A DNA stretch of 64,000 nucleotides from Heterotrichella gracilis (Eukaryota > Sar > Xanthophyceae > Tribonematales > Xanthonemataceae), in contig JAULBX010014759.1 in assembly GCA_032358255.1 (NCBI GenBank), positions 30,119 through 94,118 of the forward strand, in the 5' to 3' direction. Below, piece after piece: positions 45,001-58,100 of this stretch; within the stretch, counting starts at the first letter, position 1, and each line of letters begins with the position of its first letter. The notes under the pieces were generated by a model. That model was not told where the DNA came from and made no database searches. It was given only the letters and a program-made list of their open reading frames with translations. The position numbers and the translations under genes were made by a program.

Positions 45001-48000
45001 TCCAGCTGATTACCCTCCTCTCTATTGCCTTGAGCAGGTCCCCGCCCGCCATGCACTCAGTGACCATCATGATGCGGTGGTTCTTGTCGATGGCCACCCC
45101 CATGAATTGCACCACGTAGGGGCTCTGCATAGAGCGTAGAATGGACACCTCGTTCAAGAACGTCTCACACCCCTCCTCGTCTTGGGCCTCCATCACTTTC
45201 ACAGCAACAGGGATCTTGCCGTTGAGCATTGCGCGGTACACCTGCAGGAGCGGAAGAAACGGGAGAGGGTGGAAATGTTGGACCATTGGGTGGTTGTGGG
45301 CCATCCCTTCAACAACCGCCAAACATTCTCAAACCCCATGAGCGCCCTCAACAGCCCTCACTCCACACCTTTGCCCCAGCCCCACCACTCACCTTGCCGA
45401 ACCCGCCCGCCCCCAAAAGCTGTTGGGAGCCATCCTCGTTCAGGCACACAGCAACGTCATTTGCGTCAAGCACATGACTGCCCCAATCTGAGGGGGACAA
45501 GAGGCGGGCCAGTGAGGCACGCATGGCCCGAAGGTGGCCGCTGTCTTTAGCTGGAGCGCCGTCGGTGTCGAGCATGGAGCTGAGGGTGCGGCCCCGCGTG
45601 GTGGGGGCGCCAAGGTGGGGGGAAGTGTGGGCCTGCATAAAGTGGGATATGGAGGGGGTTAGCACGGCTTCCCCACATGACCCGCCGCCCAAAACCACAG
45701 TTGCCCCTCCCCACCACCATGCTCATGTACACCACCCAATCGGCTCATAACAAGCCCATATGCACATCCCCGTCACACTGCTCATATGCCACTGGGCTCA
45801 AATGCAATGACACACAACGGCACTATAATCATGATGATCACACCGGGCGAGCCACCAGTGCTGCATGTCAATGCAGACTTTGCAACATTTGGTCACCAGG
45901 TCAAATGTGACGTACACCGTTATTTATATTCAAAAGGACTGTCGCAAACCCCACCTGCGTCTCAAAATCCCCCGCGTCGCTCATAGTTGTCAACAATGGC
46001 GGGTGCGGCCCCATCCCAGAATGCCCACTCAATGTCCCCACAAGGGACACCTCCTGCCCCGCTACCGCATCCCTACCAGCCCCCCATCCACCCCCCCTGC
46101 TGGAAGGAGTTGTTTCAGAGGTGTAGGTCGGGCTTAAGTGCGACAAGCCAGTATAATCCAGCGGCCGCTTTTCTACATCTAGTGCCGCCTTGAGTTGTTT
46201 CCTGCGACGGTAGTAGACCCACAGTAGTGGGCCGACCACAACTGCAAGCCCTGCTAGTACCCCCACGGCAATGAAGATGTTGGTGGGGCTATCTTGGGAG
46301 GGAGGCGGGGGATACACCTCCGGTCCGGGCACGGGCGCCGCAGGCCAGACTGGAATGGTGCCCACGTCTGCAGCAAAGGGACGGGGATTTGCATAATGTG
46401 GATGCAACACGCATGAGCACGGCTGGCATGTGCCAAGGTTCAAGGTATTGATGGCATGGGAGACCATTGTGCGCACATGGGCCAAGAGAAGCTAGCATGG
46501 GTTCATGTGAAGCATGCCATGTGGCCTATGTTGCGCAACGACCATGGCACCATTCCCTCGTCCTCAACTTGCTACCCCCCTGCATGTGCAACAACCATGT
46601 GCAAGTTGGACCCAAAGGTTCATCTACATCCAGTGGTACGTGACTCGCATACATGGTGCCCTTCATGCGGTTGCCACCCCACCATCAAATTACGCACCCA
46701 GGAAAATATCCCCTTCAGGCATGTAGAACACTGAAAGTAGTTGTTGCCGCATTGCATCATCCAGCTCAAACACCGTGATGTTGCAGTATGCATTCCCCAG
46801 CTGCGTCGTTTGGCAGTCATCCTTGAGCAGGCCTTGCCGAAGCAACGGCTCTACCTGGTGCGTGAGGTTGGCGGCATGTGTGGCATACAACTGGAGGGTG
46901 GTGTTGGCCATGGCGGGGTAGCAACCGCGCGTGTTGTCGCACGCGCAGGACAACACAACGGACATAACGGACTGTGGGTCAACCTGTTCCAGGAATAGTG
47001 ATGGCAGCGGTTGGATATGTGGGGATTGGAAACGGTAGAGGCAAAAGTGAATAAAGAGGGAAGGACGTAAGTGCCACAAGTTTGTGGAGTACATGAAACT
47101 GCTTGGCACATGGTACAATGCATTGTGCCTTCCTGCTTTGTCTAGTGTGTGGCTTGTTGCAATGGCAGTTAGGGTGTGGGCGGCCTGGCCAATATTAATG
47201 CGGTATGATTGTGGCGTGCACGAATGCTATTGACAACCCTTGCCAATCCATCGCCACTGACCCCCACCTGAGCACCCAGCTCCACCCCCACAGCCTGGCG
47301 CGGCTGCCCTTGCAAGAAGTTTGCGCGCCAAGTGTAGCATGCGCCCTGGCCACCGCTGTCCTCGCACGCGTACAACACGCACACCAACGCCGGCACTGCA
47401 CACGGGCGTAAGGTCACGGCTCAGATGGAAGCTTACACATGGCGCGACATGGCACAACCTATCACCATGCAAGGGGGTACCGCCACGGCAAGCAAACATG
47501 CAGTGACCAATGTAAACCCGGGCTCGTCCACGCCTATCACACGCTTGCGCAACCAGATGATTGTATCCAACAGACCCTAAGAGGGCAACAACATGAGAGG
47601 GTGTTGCCTAATTTGCAAGGGGGTTCAGGCACGCACGGTTGTGGACTTCGGGCTGGCGGAGCACCACCACAAAGCCCGCGTTTCTGCCCATCAAAAGTGG
47701 CGCGGTGTCAAACCAGCACGGCGCGTCCACGCAGCTCGCCATGTTGTCGTTTCTGGTGGGCATATATGTGAATGTGCCAAGAAATGCATCTGCGTCTACG
47801 GATTGGACGAAGACAGAGTTGGACAAAGTGGTTGCGCATGTCGCCTCCTGCCCAGCCGGGCAGGTCCACTGGATGGAGAAGCGGGTCACCTTGTCTTGGG
47901 CCGGCTGCAATGGGATGACAAGGGGTGCCAGTTATTGCGGTCCAAAAGGAATGCACATGCAGGTGACGTAATGCTGCTGCCTTTAACATTAACACATCAT

Positions 48001-50395
48001 CATGCGGATACCTTTGTTTACATATTCTGACTAAATTTTACGAGGCTATGCTTCAGGCTATGCCTTGTGATTCACGCTTTTTGGTGTCTGGCGAGGTGGA
48101 ACACGCCCTGTTGTGTGTGTTGTGCCTGGCTATGCCCTGTGGGCGTTCCTTTCTTTCTTTCTTTCTTCTACTGTTGCACCCCGGCCACCACCACCTCGCC
48201 GCGGCCATGACTAACACCTTTGCAACCCAACATGCCATCCGCCATCCTTACCAATGGCCCTCATTCTCCCTCCTCACCATACGTACCGTGTCCGCATAGA
48301 TAATCTGGGTGAATTGCTCCTCCGCGGTCTCATCCCCCGCCACCACCCACTGGCCCAAAGACACGTTGCCCTTACCATAGGCAGTCAGCGTGCCCAACAT
48401 GCCCTGATCTGTGGCACACAGACACCAAACCATCCTTTAGATCGAGGGCAAGGGGGGAGAGGGGAACGTGGGGGGAGAAAGGAAGGGGGGGGACAACGAC
48501 ATCAGAGTATTTACAATCTGTTACAAGTACACTATAAACCTATGAAGCGCTGCCCGAGATGTGTTAAATTAGTATTTACATGTTAAGAGCAAATTTGCAA
48601 TTCAATATATGCGGCGCCAGGCAAGTCTGTCCTGAAATCGCTTGTACCATTTCTGCATTCTTTGCGCGGATATGTCTATGATAACTAGGTTAGCCTAAGT
48701 ACATGGCAATGGCTGCTCACCCGTCCACGTGGTTGCAATGCACGGGACTGGCTACTACCACTGTCGCACCTTTGCAAAAGTCTTGCGTCCCAACCAGGCT
48801 GACGGAATCGCACATGTCCACGTCGATATAGCACCAAGGCTTGCCGAAATTGGTAGTCATACAGGCCAGCATGGTGCGCGTGATGGAGCCAACGACCCCA
48901 TTCAGGGCGGTGGCCTGCTGGCCAGGCTCGCAAGAGCAGTTGCGCATGGTGGAGGGGGGAGCCGCGGCTACAGAGCGGCAACAGAGACTTGGCGATGCTG
49001 ATAGTGGACAACATGTCTATAGCAATAGTGGCCGTTGACCATGTCACCATAGCAATGATCATGTAAGCATAACCATGGCATTCTTAGAGTGGCATGGCAT
49101 GGCGTGGCATTGGGAAGAGTACTGGCTCGAGCTTGGTTGGAGGAAAAAATGATTCGGTTGGAACCATACGCAGCCCACAAGCCAAAGCAGGTGGTGGCAG
49201 ATTGGCCACCGGTGTGTGTGTTTCTGCGGGAGCACTTAACCGAAAGTGCAGGTAGATCTAGACTGAACCAGGTCAACAACAACCATATGCCAAGACTAGA
49301 TTATCTGGCACCACCTAGTGCAAGTCTGACTGCTACATCGGCTGCGACAAGGTTTTACTTCACTTGATTGTAGCTGATATTTGTCATCATTTGCTTCCTT
49401 TTATCGCAGCTGATGTTTGTTATCGGCATTGGGTGTGCGGTGGCACCGGCCTACCTGAGCAGTAGTCAAACGGCACGCCTCGGCTGTCCACCGAGTGGGA
49501 GTGTAGGCATGTGGCGGGGTCCACGTTGCAGAAGGGCAGGATGTTGTCCGGCCACGTGAAGATACACTGCCCATCCACAGGGAAGATGAACTGGCCGGGG
49601 GAGCCGAGGGTGGGATATGGGACCCCAGTGCAGGTGCAGTCCTTGGCTGACTTTGCAGGCTCGATGAGCCCTGTGAGGAGTGGGGAGGTTGGGTGTGAAG
49701 GATGAAAAGGACTCTCCACTGTGCACCACCATACCAGCAGAGCCAGGTCTACGCATGTACATCAGCTTTCACAGCAGCGTCCTTCACCGTCTCCTAACCT
49801 TGCTCAGCAGTTGGTCCACACGCAGCAAGGCACCGGGTTCCTTCGTGGTGAGGTTATGCTGGTGCAGGTGATGGCAGGCAGGCACGCTACATGCACCCTC
49901 TATCTGGCTCACCTGCCACAGGCGTGCCAAAGAAGGCCTCTCCCTGCAGGGTGCACAACGGCCCGTTAATGGTGAGCATGGCAGCAGGGTACTGGTGAGT
50001 GTGGCAGGGTGCACAACCGCCCTACTACTAGCGATCGTGGCAGGTAACTACTTGGCAATATGCAGCCCATGGGACGTGCTGCAGCGTGAAGCAGGCAAAA
50101 AGTGAGCCAAAAGGAGTGGGCTTTTATAGCTGGGTCCACTTGCCCACCTCAAGTCTTGACTTCAACATATGCATGCATGCATGCCTACTGCTGTGTGGAG
50201 TAACAAGCCTAGGCACTTTGTGGCACACCTTAGTTCAGTCAAGCTCAACGGGCCACAGTTGCCGTTTGCTTTACTGCTGCAGTCAACAGTCAGGTCTAGA
50301 CGAGGTCTAGTCGAACACTGAAGTCAAAAGGGGCTTACCTGGGCCACTGCGCCGCAGACAATGCACGCCATCACAACCACAACGGCTGCCCACAT
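42004..50395 (-). CDS. Receptor-like TKL protein kinase, copy B
   Basis: Seventeen exons, 1,158 aa, all phases closing: 50339-50395, 49913-49943, 49455-49670, 48770-48967, 48287-48408, 47637-47904, 47268-47395, 46698-46983, 45955-46367, 45393-45632, 44994-45241, 44488-44629, 44093-44202, 43812-43874, 43234-43388, 42817-42924 and 42004-42695. Ten exons have the same length as in copy A (31, 216, 198, 122, 128, 286, 248, 142, 155 nt, and others within a few codons), so the genes are tandem duplicates. Signal peptide MWAAVVVVMACIVCGAVA; ectodomain with DCTCTG, NCSCEP, KPWCYIDVDMC and SCACDN; membrane span about 466-487 (IFIAVGVLAGLAVVVGPLLW); kinase with GAGGFGKVYRA, VAVK, HFDMK, ADVGMAR, APELF and EPRDRPSA. 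The tail after the kinase is about 100 residues shorter than in copy A. Plasma-membrane sensing is inferred from the architecture; substrate and ligand are unknown. Confidence 0.92.
43626..43705 (+). mobile_element. SINE-like repeat copy in RLK-B intron
   Basis: TGTCCAGACGGAACTGCTTGGCGC, TGTGCAAGACCGACTGCTAATC, then TTGGAACGCATGT. Same family as the copies in RLK-A introns but at a non-orthologous position, so it inserted after the gene duplication or the others were lost. Confidence 0.5.
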
Positions 50396-52147
50396 GGTGA
50401 AGGTGGACCGTGTTATCCTAGCAGGAGGGCATGGCGAGCCGGTGTCAAGGTTCAACGTTGGTTACGTGCCCATACTGCGTCGGCTGCACAGCTCGCAGAC
50501 TGTTGCAGCTGCCATTGGCGTTCCCAAAAACTCAGGACCCTCTAGGGACCCTCCAGTGAGAAAGTACAGTACAGTCCCTTGTTGGCAATGTGTCAGGGAA
50601 CCAACCACAGTTCACTAGTAAAGGCGACTAAGGACGCCAGGCGTGGTGGTGCCCTTCTATCGCGACAACTCGAAATGGTCTGTCACAGGTACTCGGCACA
50701 CCAGCCCCGTTCAGGTAACCATGACAGTACTCTCAACCAGGGGGCAGAGGTAACAAAGACAGACGCTTCTACTAACACTGGCGGGACTTGCTACCCAGAT
50801 GCTTCTAGTAGCACTGCAAAATGTGGAAGGTCTGCCAGGGTGCCGAGATACACGTAGATAGCGTTTGCCCAGTTGTTCAAAACTCGCGGGACGGTACTGC
50901 CTGCGCTGGATTCCACGGGCTGAAGACCGGTGCAAAGAGGCCAACGTTTCAATAGGTCCTAAGATGCAACACAGTCTCTGTGACACCAGTGGCATAGTCA
51001 GGTCTTGGCGTGTTTTAAAACGACTTTTTGTTTACGACTTTTCCGTTCACCGCTGCCACCCAGCGGCCTTTTAAAGATAATAATATCACCCCCGCGACGG
51101 TTTGGCTCGCCAGGCCTTTTTGTTGATACGCCAGGCATACCCCGAGGTCAAACAGTGCAGCGGCCGCCAGCCAGCAGGTTTTTGTCACAAGCACGCCGTG
51201 GCTTGCAGTACTGTCAGTGACAAGGCGTGCCACCCGTCTTTGGCTCCTCGGCTTCTCATGACATCGTCTACAGCCTGTACACGTGTAGTACAGGGTCTTG
51301 AAAGGGTTTCTTCTCAGGGTCTTGAAAGGGTCTTGAAAGGGTCTTGAAAGGGTTTCTTCTCAGGGTCTTGCACAAATTCTCCTGATCAGGATCTTGCAAG
51401 GAAGGGACCCCGCAAAAAGGCGGATTTAGGGGGCAACCCTATAGCTATGCAGTGCTCAGTCAGTCAGGGACCGTCAGCGCAACCTTTGCTTTGTTCCAAA
51501 ACGCAGGACAAAACCCTAACCGCACCCAATTCCAGGATCAACCCAAGGATGAACGCAGGATTTCCAAGCATTCAGTCCAGGATCAGGCCCAGCACACTTT
51601 TTGCCCTGGCTGTCTCAAATCCTTGGCCCTAATGTCTATTAACGCATGCCCAGCCCAGGCCTTGCGCCTTGTCTCTGGAAGCCTTCATGGTTTCAACCTG
51701 GGTGAGTTTTTCAAGCACTGCTTACATGGACAGCCAAGTCAGCCACGGCTGGCTAACGAGTCTGTGCATTCAGTGACATCCAGTGACAGCGGGTTTTGGA
51801 TGGGCAGTGGAAACCAATACTTGGGTACCCAAGTGCTAAGTCACCCTTGTTGTCCGGACAGTGGCAAGTGCCATGGTGCCCTTGGCAGGCACAAGCTGGC
51901 AGCAGGCTTGACAAAAACAACTAATTTTAAGAAATTTAAAAGCTTCCAAAGCTTCCAAAGGTCACTCGGTCAGAGGCTCTCGTTGCGTTGCAGGACTTCA
52001 TACAATCATGCAATGCACACCGTCAGTGCATGCTCATTGCACACTGCACGCTGTTCACCTGTCCCATACATGGGTACTATTACTCCTGGGCGGAAGCAGG
52101 TTCCAATGCCGACACTCCCCATGGGATGGCACCCCCCTCGCTCCCCC
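50396..52147. other. Intergenic region between RLK-B and the riboflavin gene
   Basis: Contains the RLK-B promoter side (right of 50395) and the 3' untranslated region of the PYRR-like gene (left of 52148). A plus-strand reading frame stays open from 51452 to 52321 (289 codons, treated as non-genic; see rejected list). No recognisable protein is encoded. A short-unit tandem repeat lies at 51291-51370. Confidence 0.5.
51291..51370. repeat. Tandem repeat of AGGGTCTTGAA
   Basis: The 11-base unit AGGGTCTTGAA occurs repeatedly, interrupted twice by AGGGTTTCTTCTC, giving a nested pattern (unit, TTTCTTCTC unit, three plain units, TTTCTTCTC unit, CAGGGTCTTG). Confidence 0.85.
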
Positions 52148-55100
52148 TTATTGCCCCGTCGCAACACCCCCCCTGGCCCCCGTGGCCCCCTCACCCTGCG
52201 CACTCCCCCCCGCCACCATCTCCCCCCTCAGCTTCATCAGGAGCCTGCCCAGGTGGTTGTGGCCGCTGCCATCGAACCCCCGCCCCCAGAAGAAATCGTG
52301 CGGGCTGCCCTCGACCAGTAAACAGGGCCTGCAGTGGTGGGTAAAGGGGGGTGTTAGGATAGGTTCCGGTGAAAACCCTAAGGTATAAACCTTAAAACCC
52401 AACAATTGAAGGGGAGGGTGAGATGTGGGTGAGAGCGATCAGCCCTCAAACCAGTAAGCAGGGACTGCGGGAGGGGCAGGGTGGTGGTTAGCGAGTGACA
52501 CACAAACCCTAAACCCTAGACAGTGAGGTATAAGGGGGGTCGTGCAGGAGGCACTGGGTGGAACCCTAAATCCTAAACAGCGGTTGGGCGGGTTGCCCTT
52601 GACGACCAAGACCCAGACTCTGGGCCAGAGCAGGCAGTTTGGAGGGACAAGGGGGGGTTGACCAAATTTGTATTGATATTGGTCTAATAGTCCAATAATA
52701 GTCGCCTAATCACCGTACTTTTACAGCCGTCCACACTTAAAGATGCATATACATTCACAACCTAAAACCCAACTCCCACCCACTCACCCCTCGCCCCCCC
52801 TCCCCGCGGTATCCACCAGCAGCTCACGAGGCCCCTGGTGCGCCTCAAATTTGGCCCTCAGCCCTTGCTCCATGGCCGCCAGCTTGGCAGTGGCCCAATC
52901 GGGGCGGACGAGGTGGGGACGCAGGCGCTGGGCACCCCGCCCCGTGCGCGCTGCCTCCTCTGGGGACTGGGCGCTGGCTGCGGTGGGGGGAGGGGGTGGC
53001 GGGTGGGTGGTGGGTGGTTATAAGGGGGGGGGTGCAGGTTGTGTGGGGGTTAGTGTGGCGTGGGTGAGGAGGGTGGAGGTGGGGCCGCAAATGCCTGGGG
53101 CAGCCGCCAGGTATAATGATCCACAATGTAGTAATTACTACATATATATAACAAATGGCAAACGCAGCTAGGCATGCTGCCAGGCTCGTCATGGACATTT
53201 CACTGAGGGATGGCACGCCTGGACATGGGGAATGGACCAACACAAAAAAACCCTCATCCTCTCCCACCCATGGTTTCCACCATCGCCTGGGATTCGGGGT
53301 CGTCCACTTCAGCACACTTCTGAGCCAGTAACAGTGTTCCACCAAGCAATTGGGATACATTTAGGCTCGAACCATAATCCCGCCTGATAATAAAGGTTTG
53401 AACCTTTCCCATGGATGTAACTACCCGCAGCTTGGGCCACAGGCAGGCATGCCAGGCAGGCATGACCCGGTGACCATGTCCCCAAGCCGTTGTGCTGTGC
53501 TGATCCAGGGCCACATATTGATGATGGTTTATCATCTCATTTATTACTGTGCTGCTCCAGGCCCTAACCAGGCTTCCTCAGCAATGCACTCCCCCCCTTG
53601 CTTAGCAATACTCACCTATGGTTTCCACCAGCTCCCGGGCCTCGGGGTCGTCCACTCCAGCAAACTTCTGTGCCTGGTAGTAGTGTTCCACAGAGGACCA
53701 GGTGCGCTGCGGCTGCCCCTGAGATTGCGGTTCGTGCTTTTGGTGATCCCGGGGTTCTTGGGGCTGTCCCCGGGAGGTGGCAGGGGCCAGGGGGAGCGTT
53801 ATCGGGTGCGGCGAGAAGTTGGAGAGGGCCCCGTATTTGTCCCAGGCTTTGTAGAACTCGGCCACCTGCACAGCGTGGGTGGGTTTTCAGGCGCAGGTGA
53901 GATTTGTGACCCCAATTTCAGTTCTTTCAACGGCCGGCTACGCCTATGCCATCCCTGGTCCATGATGGCATGCCTGCTGGTCGGACATGAACATGTGTGC
54001 TCATGAGGATTCTGAGTTCATCAGGAATGCCTGAGGCCATGTCCACGCGCATGAGCAGTATTGGTGAGTAACCGATGGTGGGTACACGTACCTTGACCCT
54101 GCGCCAGTTGCGCCTGCCGCTCCCCTCCGCCTCGCCCCCCCGCCCCCCCTCCTCCAGCCCCACCGTGCCGCTCCCCCCTTGCTCCCCCGCCCCCATCTGG
54201 TTGTGCAGCGCCCTCAACCCCCCTGAGGAGGGGAGGTAGCCGGTGAGGAGCAGGTCTGGGCCGACCTGCAGGGGTGGGGGGTGGGGGATGAGGAGTGGGG
54301 GTGGGGAGTGGGGGGTGAGGGGTGCGGGATGGGATGGGGGGTGAGGGATGGGGTGGGGTGGTGGGGTGATAGTGGTGACCGCATGTGAGCGCGTGTGGGG
54401 AATGTCACAATACCAAGTGGGGGATGAATGGGGTGGGGTGGTGTGGTGAGGGGTGGGAGGTGGGGGGTGGGGAGTGGGACGGTGGATGGTGACGATAGCA
54501 TATCACACCCAGAGGTGCCACAGCATCGCAACATCGTGCACCCCCACAACCTTGCATCCAGGAATTCAGCTGTTGTGGCGCATTAGGGTGTATAAACCCT
54601 GTACAAAGTGGCACCACATGGTGCATCAGGGTTTCGCTAGGGTTTCCGCGCCCCACCTGCTGCCACGTTGTTTCCGATAGCTGCACCGCCTGTGTCATCT
54701 CCACAAACCCTAGGTCACCAACCGGGGAGGGGGCGCGCACACCACCAATCTGGGCAACAGGGAAAAGGGTGTCAACAATCATGGAAAGAGGGAGAAATCA
54801 ACCCTAGCGCACACGCTTGGGCGTCGAACACCACGAACCCTACGTCCAACTTTGTCACATCGGCCGCAATGCTAAACAAAGGTCAGGGTTCTGTGTGGAT
54901 GACCCCTGCTACACAAACCCTCAACCTAATGTCAGACTCTCCACCCTGACTTCCCAGCTTGGGCGACAACTGCCATGTCTTGTGGATGACCCCCCTGCAA
55001 TGGCAGGCGCAGCCAACATGCCTCCACAATCCCACAGGCACTGCACCAACCCTAAACTGCACCCGAGCGGTCCCCCTCACACGCCCCAAGCCGCCATCCC

Positions 55101-58100
55101 ACACGCCGCACACCCTAGACCCTATAACGCACCAGCTTGGGCGCCACGAATGCCATGGTTTTGTGGATGACCCCCCCAGCAATGGCAGGCGCAGCCAGCG
55201 TGCCCCCGCATTCCCACAGGCATTGGAGGAACCCCCGCACATAGCAGTACCCCGCCACCGCATCGGGGGTGAGGAAATCGAACTCCACCACCTCCACCCC
55301 CCTGGATCTGAGGCGCCGCTGGAAATCCGCCCTTGCGCCCCGCTGGGTCATGACGATGGTGGGGGCCAGGGAAATGTCCCACAGATTGGCTTCCTGCGGG
55401 GGTGGGAGGGGTGGGGGCTAAAGAGGCGGCTTGGGACGTGGGTAGGGTGGTGCGAGGTGGGTTGGTGAGAGTTCATGCAATCACAGAAGGGGCTTACTTG
55501 CATCCTTACTGCACACTAAATTCCAGCAGTGCAGCCAGAGTAGCAGTCTGTCCTACAAGCCTTGCGCCAACCTCACTTGATCAAATGGCATTTTTTTAAT
55601 CACACCAAATCCCACCCGATCACCCACCTCAGGCAGGTCCAGGGTGCGCGACATGACTATGCGCACAGGGGTGTGCCCCCCCTCCTGGCGCGTGGTCAGC
55701 CGCGGGTTGTCCCTGCGCACGGTGTTGCCACCCACTATCACCGCGTCGCTGCGCGCCCTCTCTGAAAACACGCGCAGCCGCGACTGGCTGCTGCTGACCT
55801 GGAGTGGGGAGGGTGGAGGGATGGCGGGGTGAGGGGGTGATCAGCAAGTACATTACACATGCACAGCCATCCTTGCTATCACTATGTGATACTGATGCAT
55901 TGCGCCGACAGTCTGTAGCGGTCTAGATGGTGATACCATCGCACCGTGCCACTGCAGGTACCACAAGCAAGGAAGGAAGGCCTCCATGCGCTTGCAAATG
56001 CCACAGCGCTGTGGTGAAGTGAAGCCAAATACAGCACTTGCAACAGCCTAATATTTCATTCTCCACCACCGAGACCTCGGAATGCTCATACCCCAGTGGG
56101 AAACTCACCCATGCTGAGTGGCCCGAGCACGTTGCGATCTTCCCATCCAATGTCATGGCGTACTTGAGCAACCCTAAGGGTTTCTTCAGCAGCGCGCGGT
56201 GCAGCAACGCCTCGTTGGCTGCCAGGACCGAACCCAGGGCCTCCTCCTGCACACATAGGGTTTGGGGTTTGTAATCCAGGGTTTAGGGTTTCAGGTTTGG
56301 CGTCCAGGGTGCAGCAGCACTTCATTGGCGCCAGGACCGAGCAAAGGGCCTCCTCCTGCACACACGCAGGTTTAGGGTTTATATTTAAGGGTTTAGGGTT
56401 TCAGGTTTGAGGTCCACGGTGCAGGGGCATCTCATGGGCGGCCAGGACCAAACCCAATGCCTTCACACACAGGGAGTTGGGTTGATAGCCAAAGCTTTGG
56501 GGTTTCTGCTGCTGCATGCTTGGAGAGTATTCCCTACGCGTGACATTAGGGTTTAGGATTGAGACAACAACATGCCCGCTCCATCGCCCCACCCACCAAC
56601 ACATACCTATATCCCCGCTACTCATGCACCACCGCCACCACCACCCACCTGCAACGCCTCATCCACGCTCCCCCCTCCCTCGCCAAGCACAGCCACAGCC
56701 ACCCCCGCCTGCCGCAGCCCCCCCACAGCCACCCCCCCCAGGTGGGTTAGGGGGTGCTTCATCCCCACCACCACACGCGTCACCCCCCCTTGCACCAGCG
56801 CGCGCAGGCTGGTGGCATCCCCATGGCAGTCGCCTGTTTCTAGGTTGAGGTAGGCGGTGGCGCCTGATGCTGCAGGCCCTGCGCTGGTGATTGCTTGCAC
56901 CTCGGCAGAGGCAGTGCCCTGCAGGGAAAGTGGAACAGGGTTTCATTCTATTTCAAAATAATATAATCTCTCTTATTTTAGAGGGGGTGGGAGGTGGGCC
57001 AGCTTTCATGTTTTAGGCTTCAGGTCTTTAGGTTGAGATAGGCTATGGCGCCCAATGCTGCAGGGTCTGCGCTGGTGATTGCTTGCACCTCGGCAGAGGC
57101 AGTGCCCTGCAGGGATGAGGTTGCGACGGTAATGGGATGTGGGACGTTGAGGTAGATGAAATCTTGTCTTCACTGCAATTTGAGACAACCTAGGCCCTTT
57201 CCCCTCGCCACAAGCACGATGACGGACCTATTGGATCCCACCCTAACAAACCACCACCCACCCTGCGCCAGCTGGGATGGGTGGGTGCTGGCAGGGCCAT
57301 GTCGCTGGGTACCACTGGGAAAAGCAGTCCTGATTACAAACACCACCACCCCTTGCGTCTCATTCACCCCACCACCCACCTGCGCTCGTTGGAACGTGGA
57401 TGCCAGTCGCGTGCCATCTGGTGCCACCAGTAGGCACCCAGCGTTGGGGTGGGGCTGGGTCAGGCCTGCAGGGTTGGAGGGTTTTAGTAGGGTTTAGGGC
57501 AGGGGTGGAGGGTTTTGGATATGGGTTTGGATGGTATTGGTAGCGTGGGGTGGGCCTGGGTCAGGCATGCGAGGTAAAGAGCGGTAGGAGGCATTAGATG
57601 CATGCAGCACTTGATAGGGTTTTTTGTGCGGACATGGGGCAGCACAGTACCCTAACTCGCAAACCCCAAGTTACAATAATCACCGGCCCTTTAATACTCC
57701 TCACCCGCCAAGCTTGCTGCCGGCCGTGCAGCCTCAATGAGGTCCCACAATACCCTAACCCACACACCCTACAATTACCCCAACACAGACCCTAGAATGT
57801 CCCTCACCTGCTGAGCTGTCTGCCAGCCGTGCCGCCTCGATGAGGTAGCGCAGGTCATGCTCTGCAGTGCACAGCAAACTTTAATGATGCTGATCAATGG
57901 CCAATCAATCTACTCTAAGCTGATCAGCCACCAGGTAGCGCAAATCATGCTCTGCAGAGTACAGGAAAGATAATGATCAGTGGCCAAATTACAATCTGGG
58001 CTAATCAGTGACCAATTGTAATCATCTGACAAATCAGGACCCCGTCATGACAATCAGGTAACGCAGGGTCATGCTGTGGGGTACACAGGAAGCATAATGA

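Noticed and set aside
51452-52321. 289-codon plus-strand open frame antisense to the PYRR 3' end
   Set aside because: No recognisable motif, low-complexity Pro/His C-terminal part, and its last 170 bp are simply the reverse strand of the PYRR last coding exon. Most likely fortuitous; an antisense RNA is possible but unsupported.
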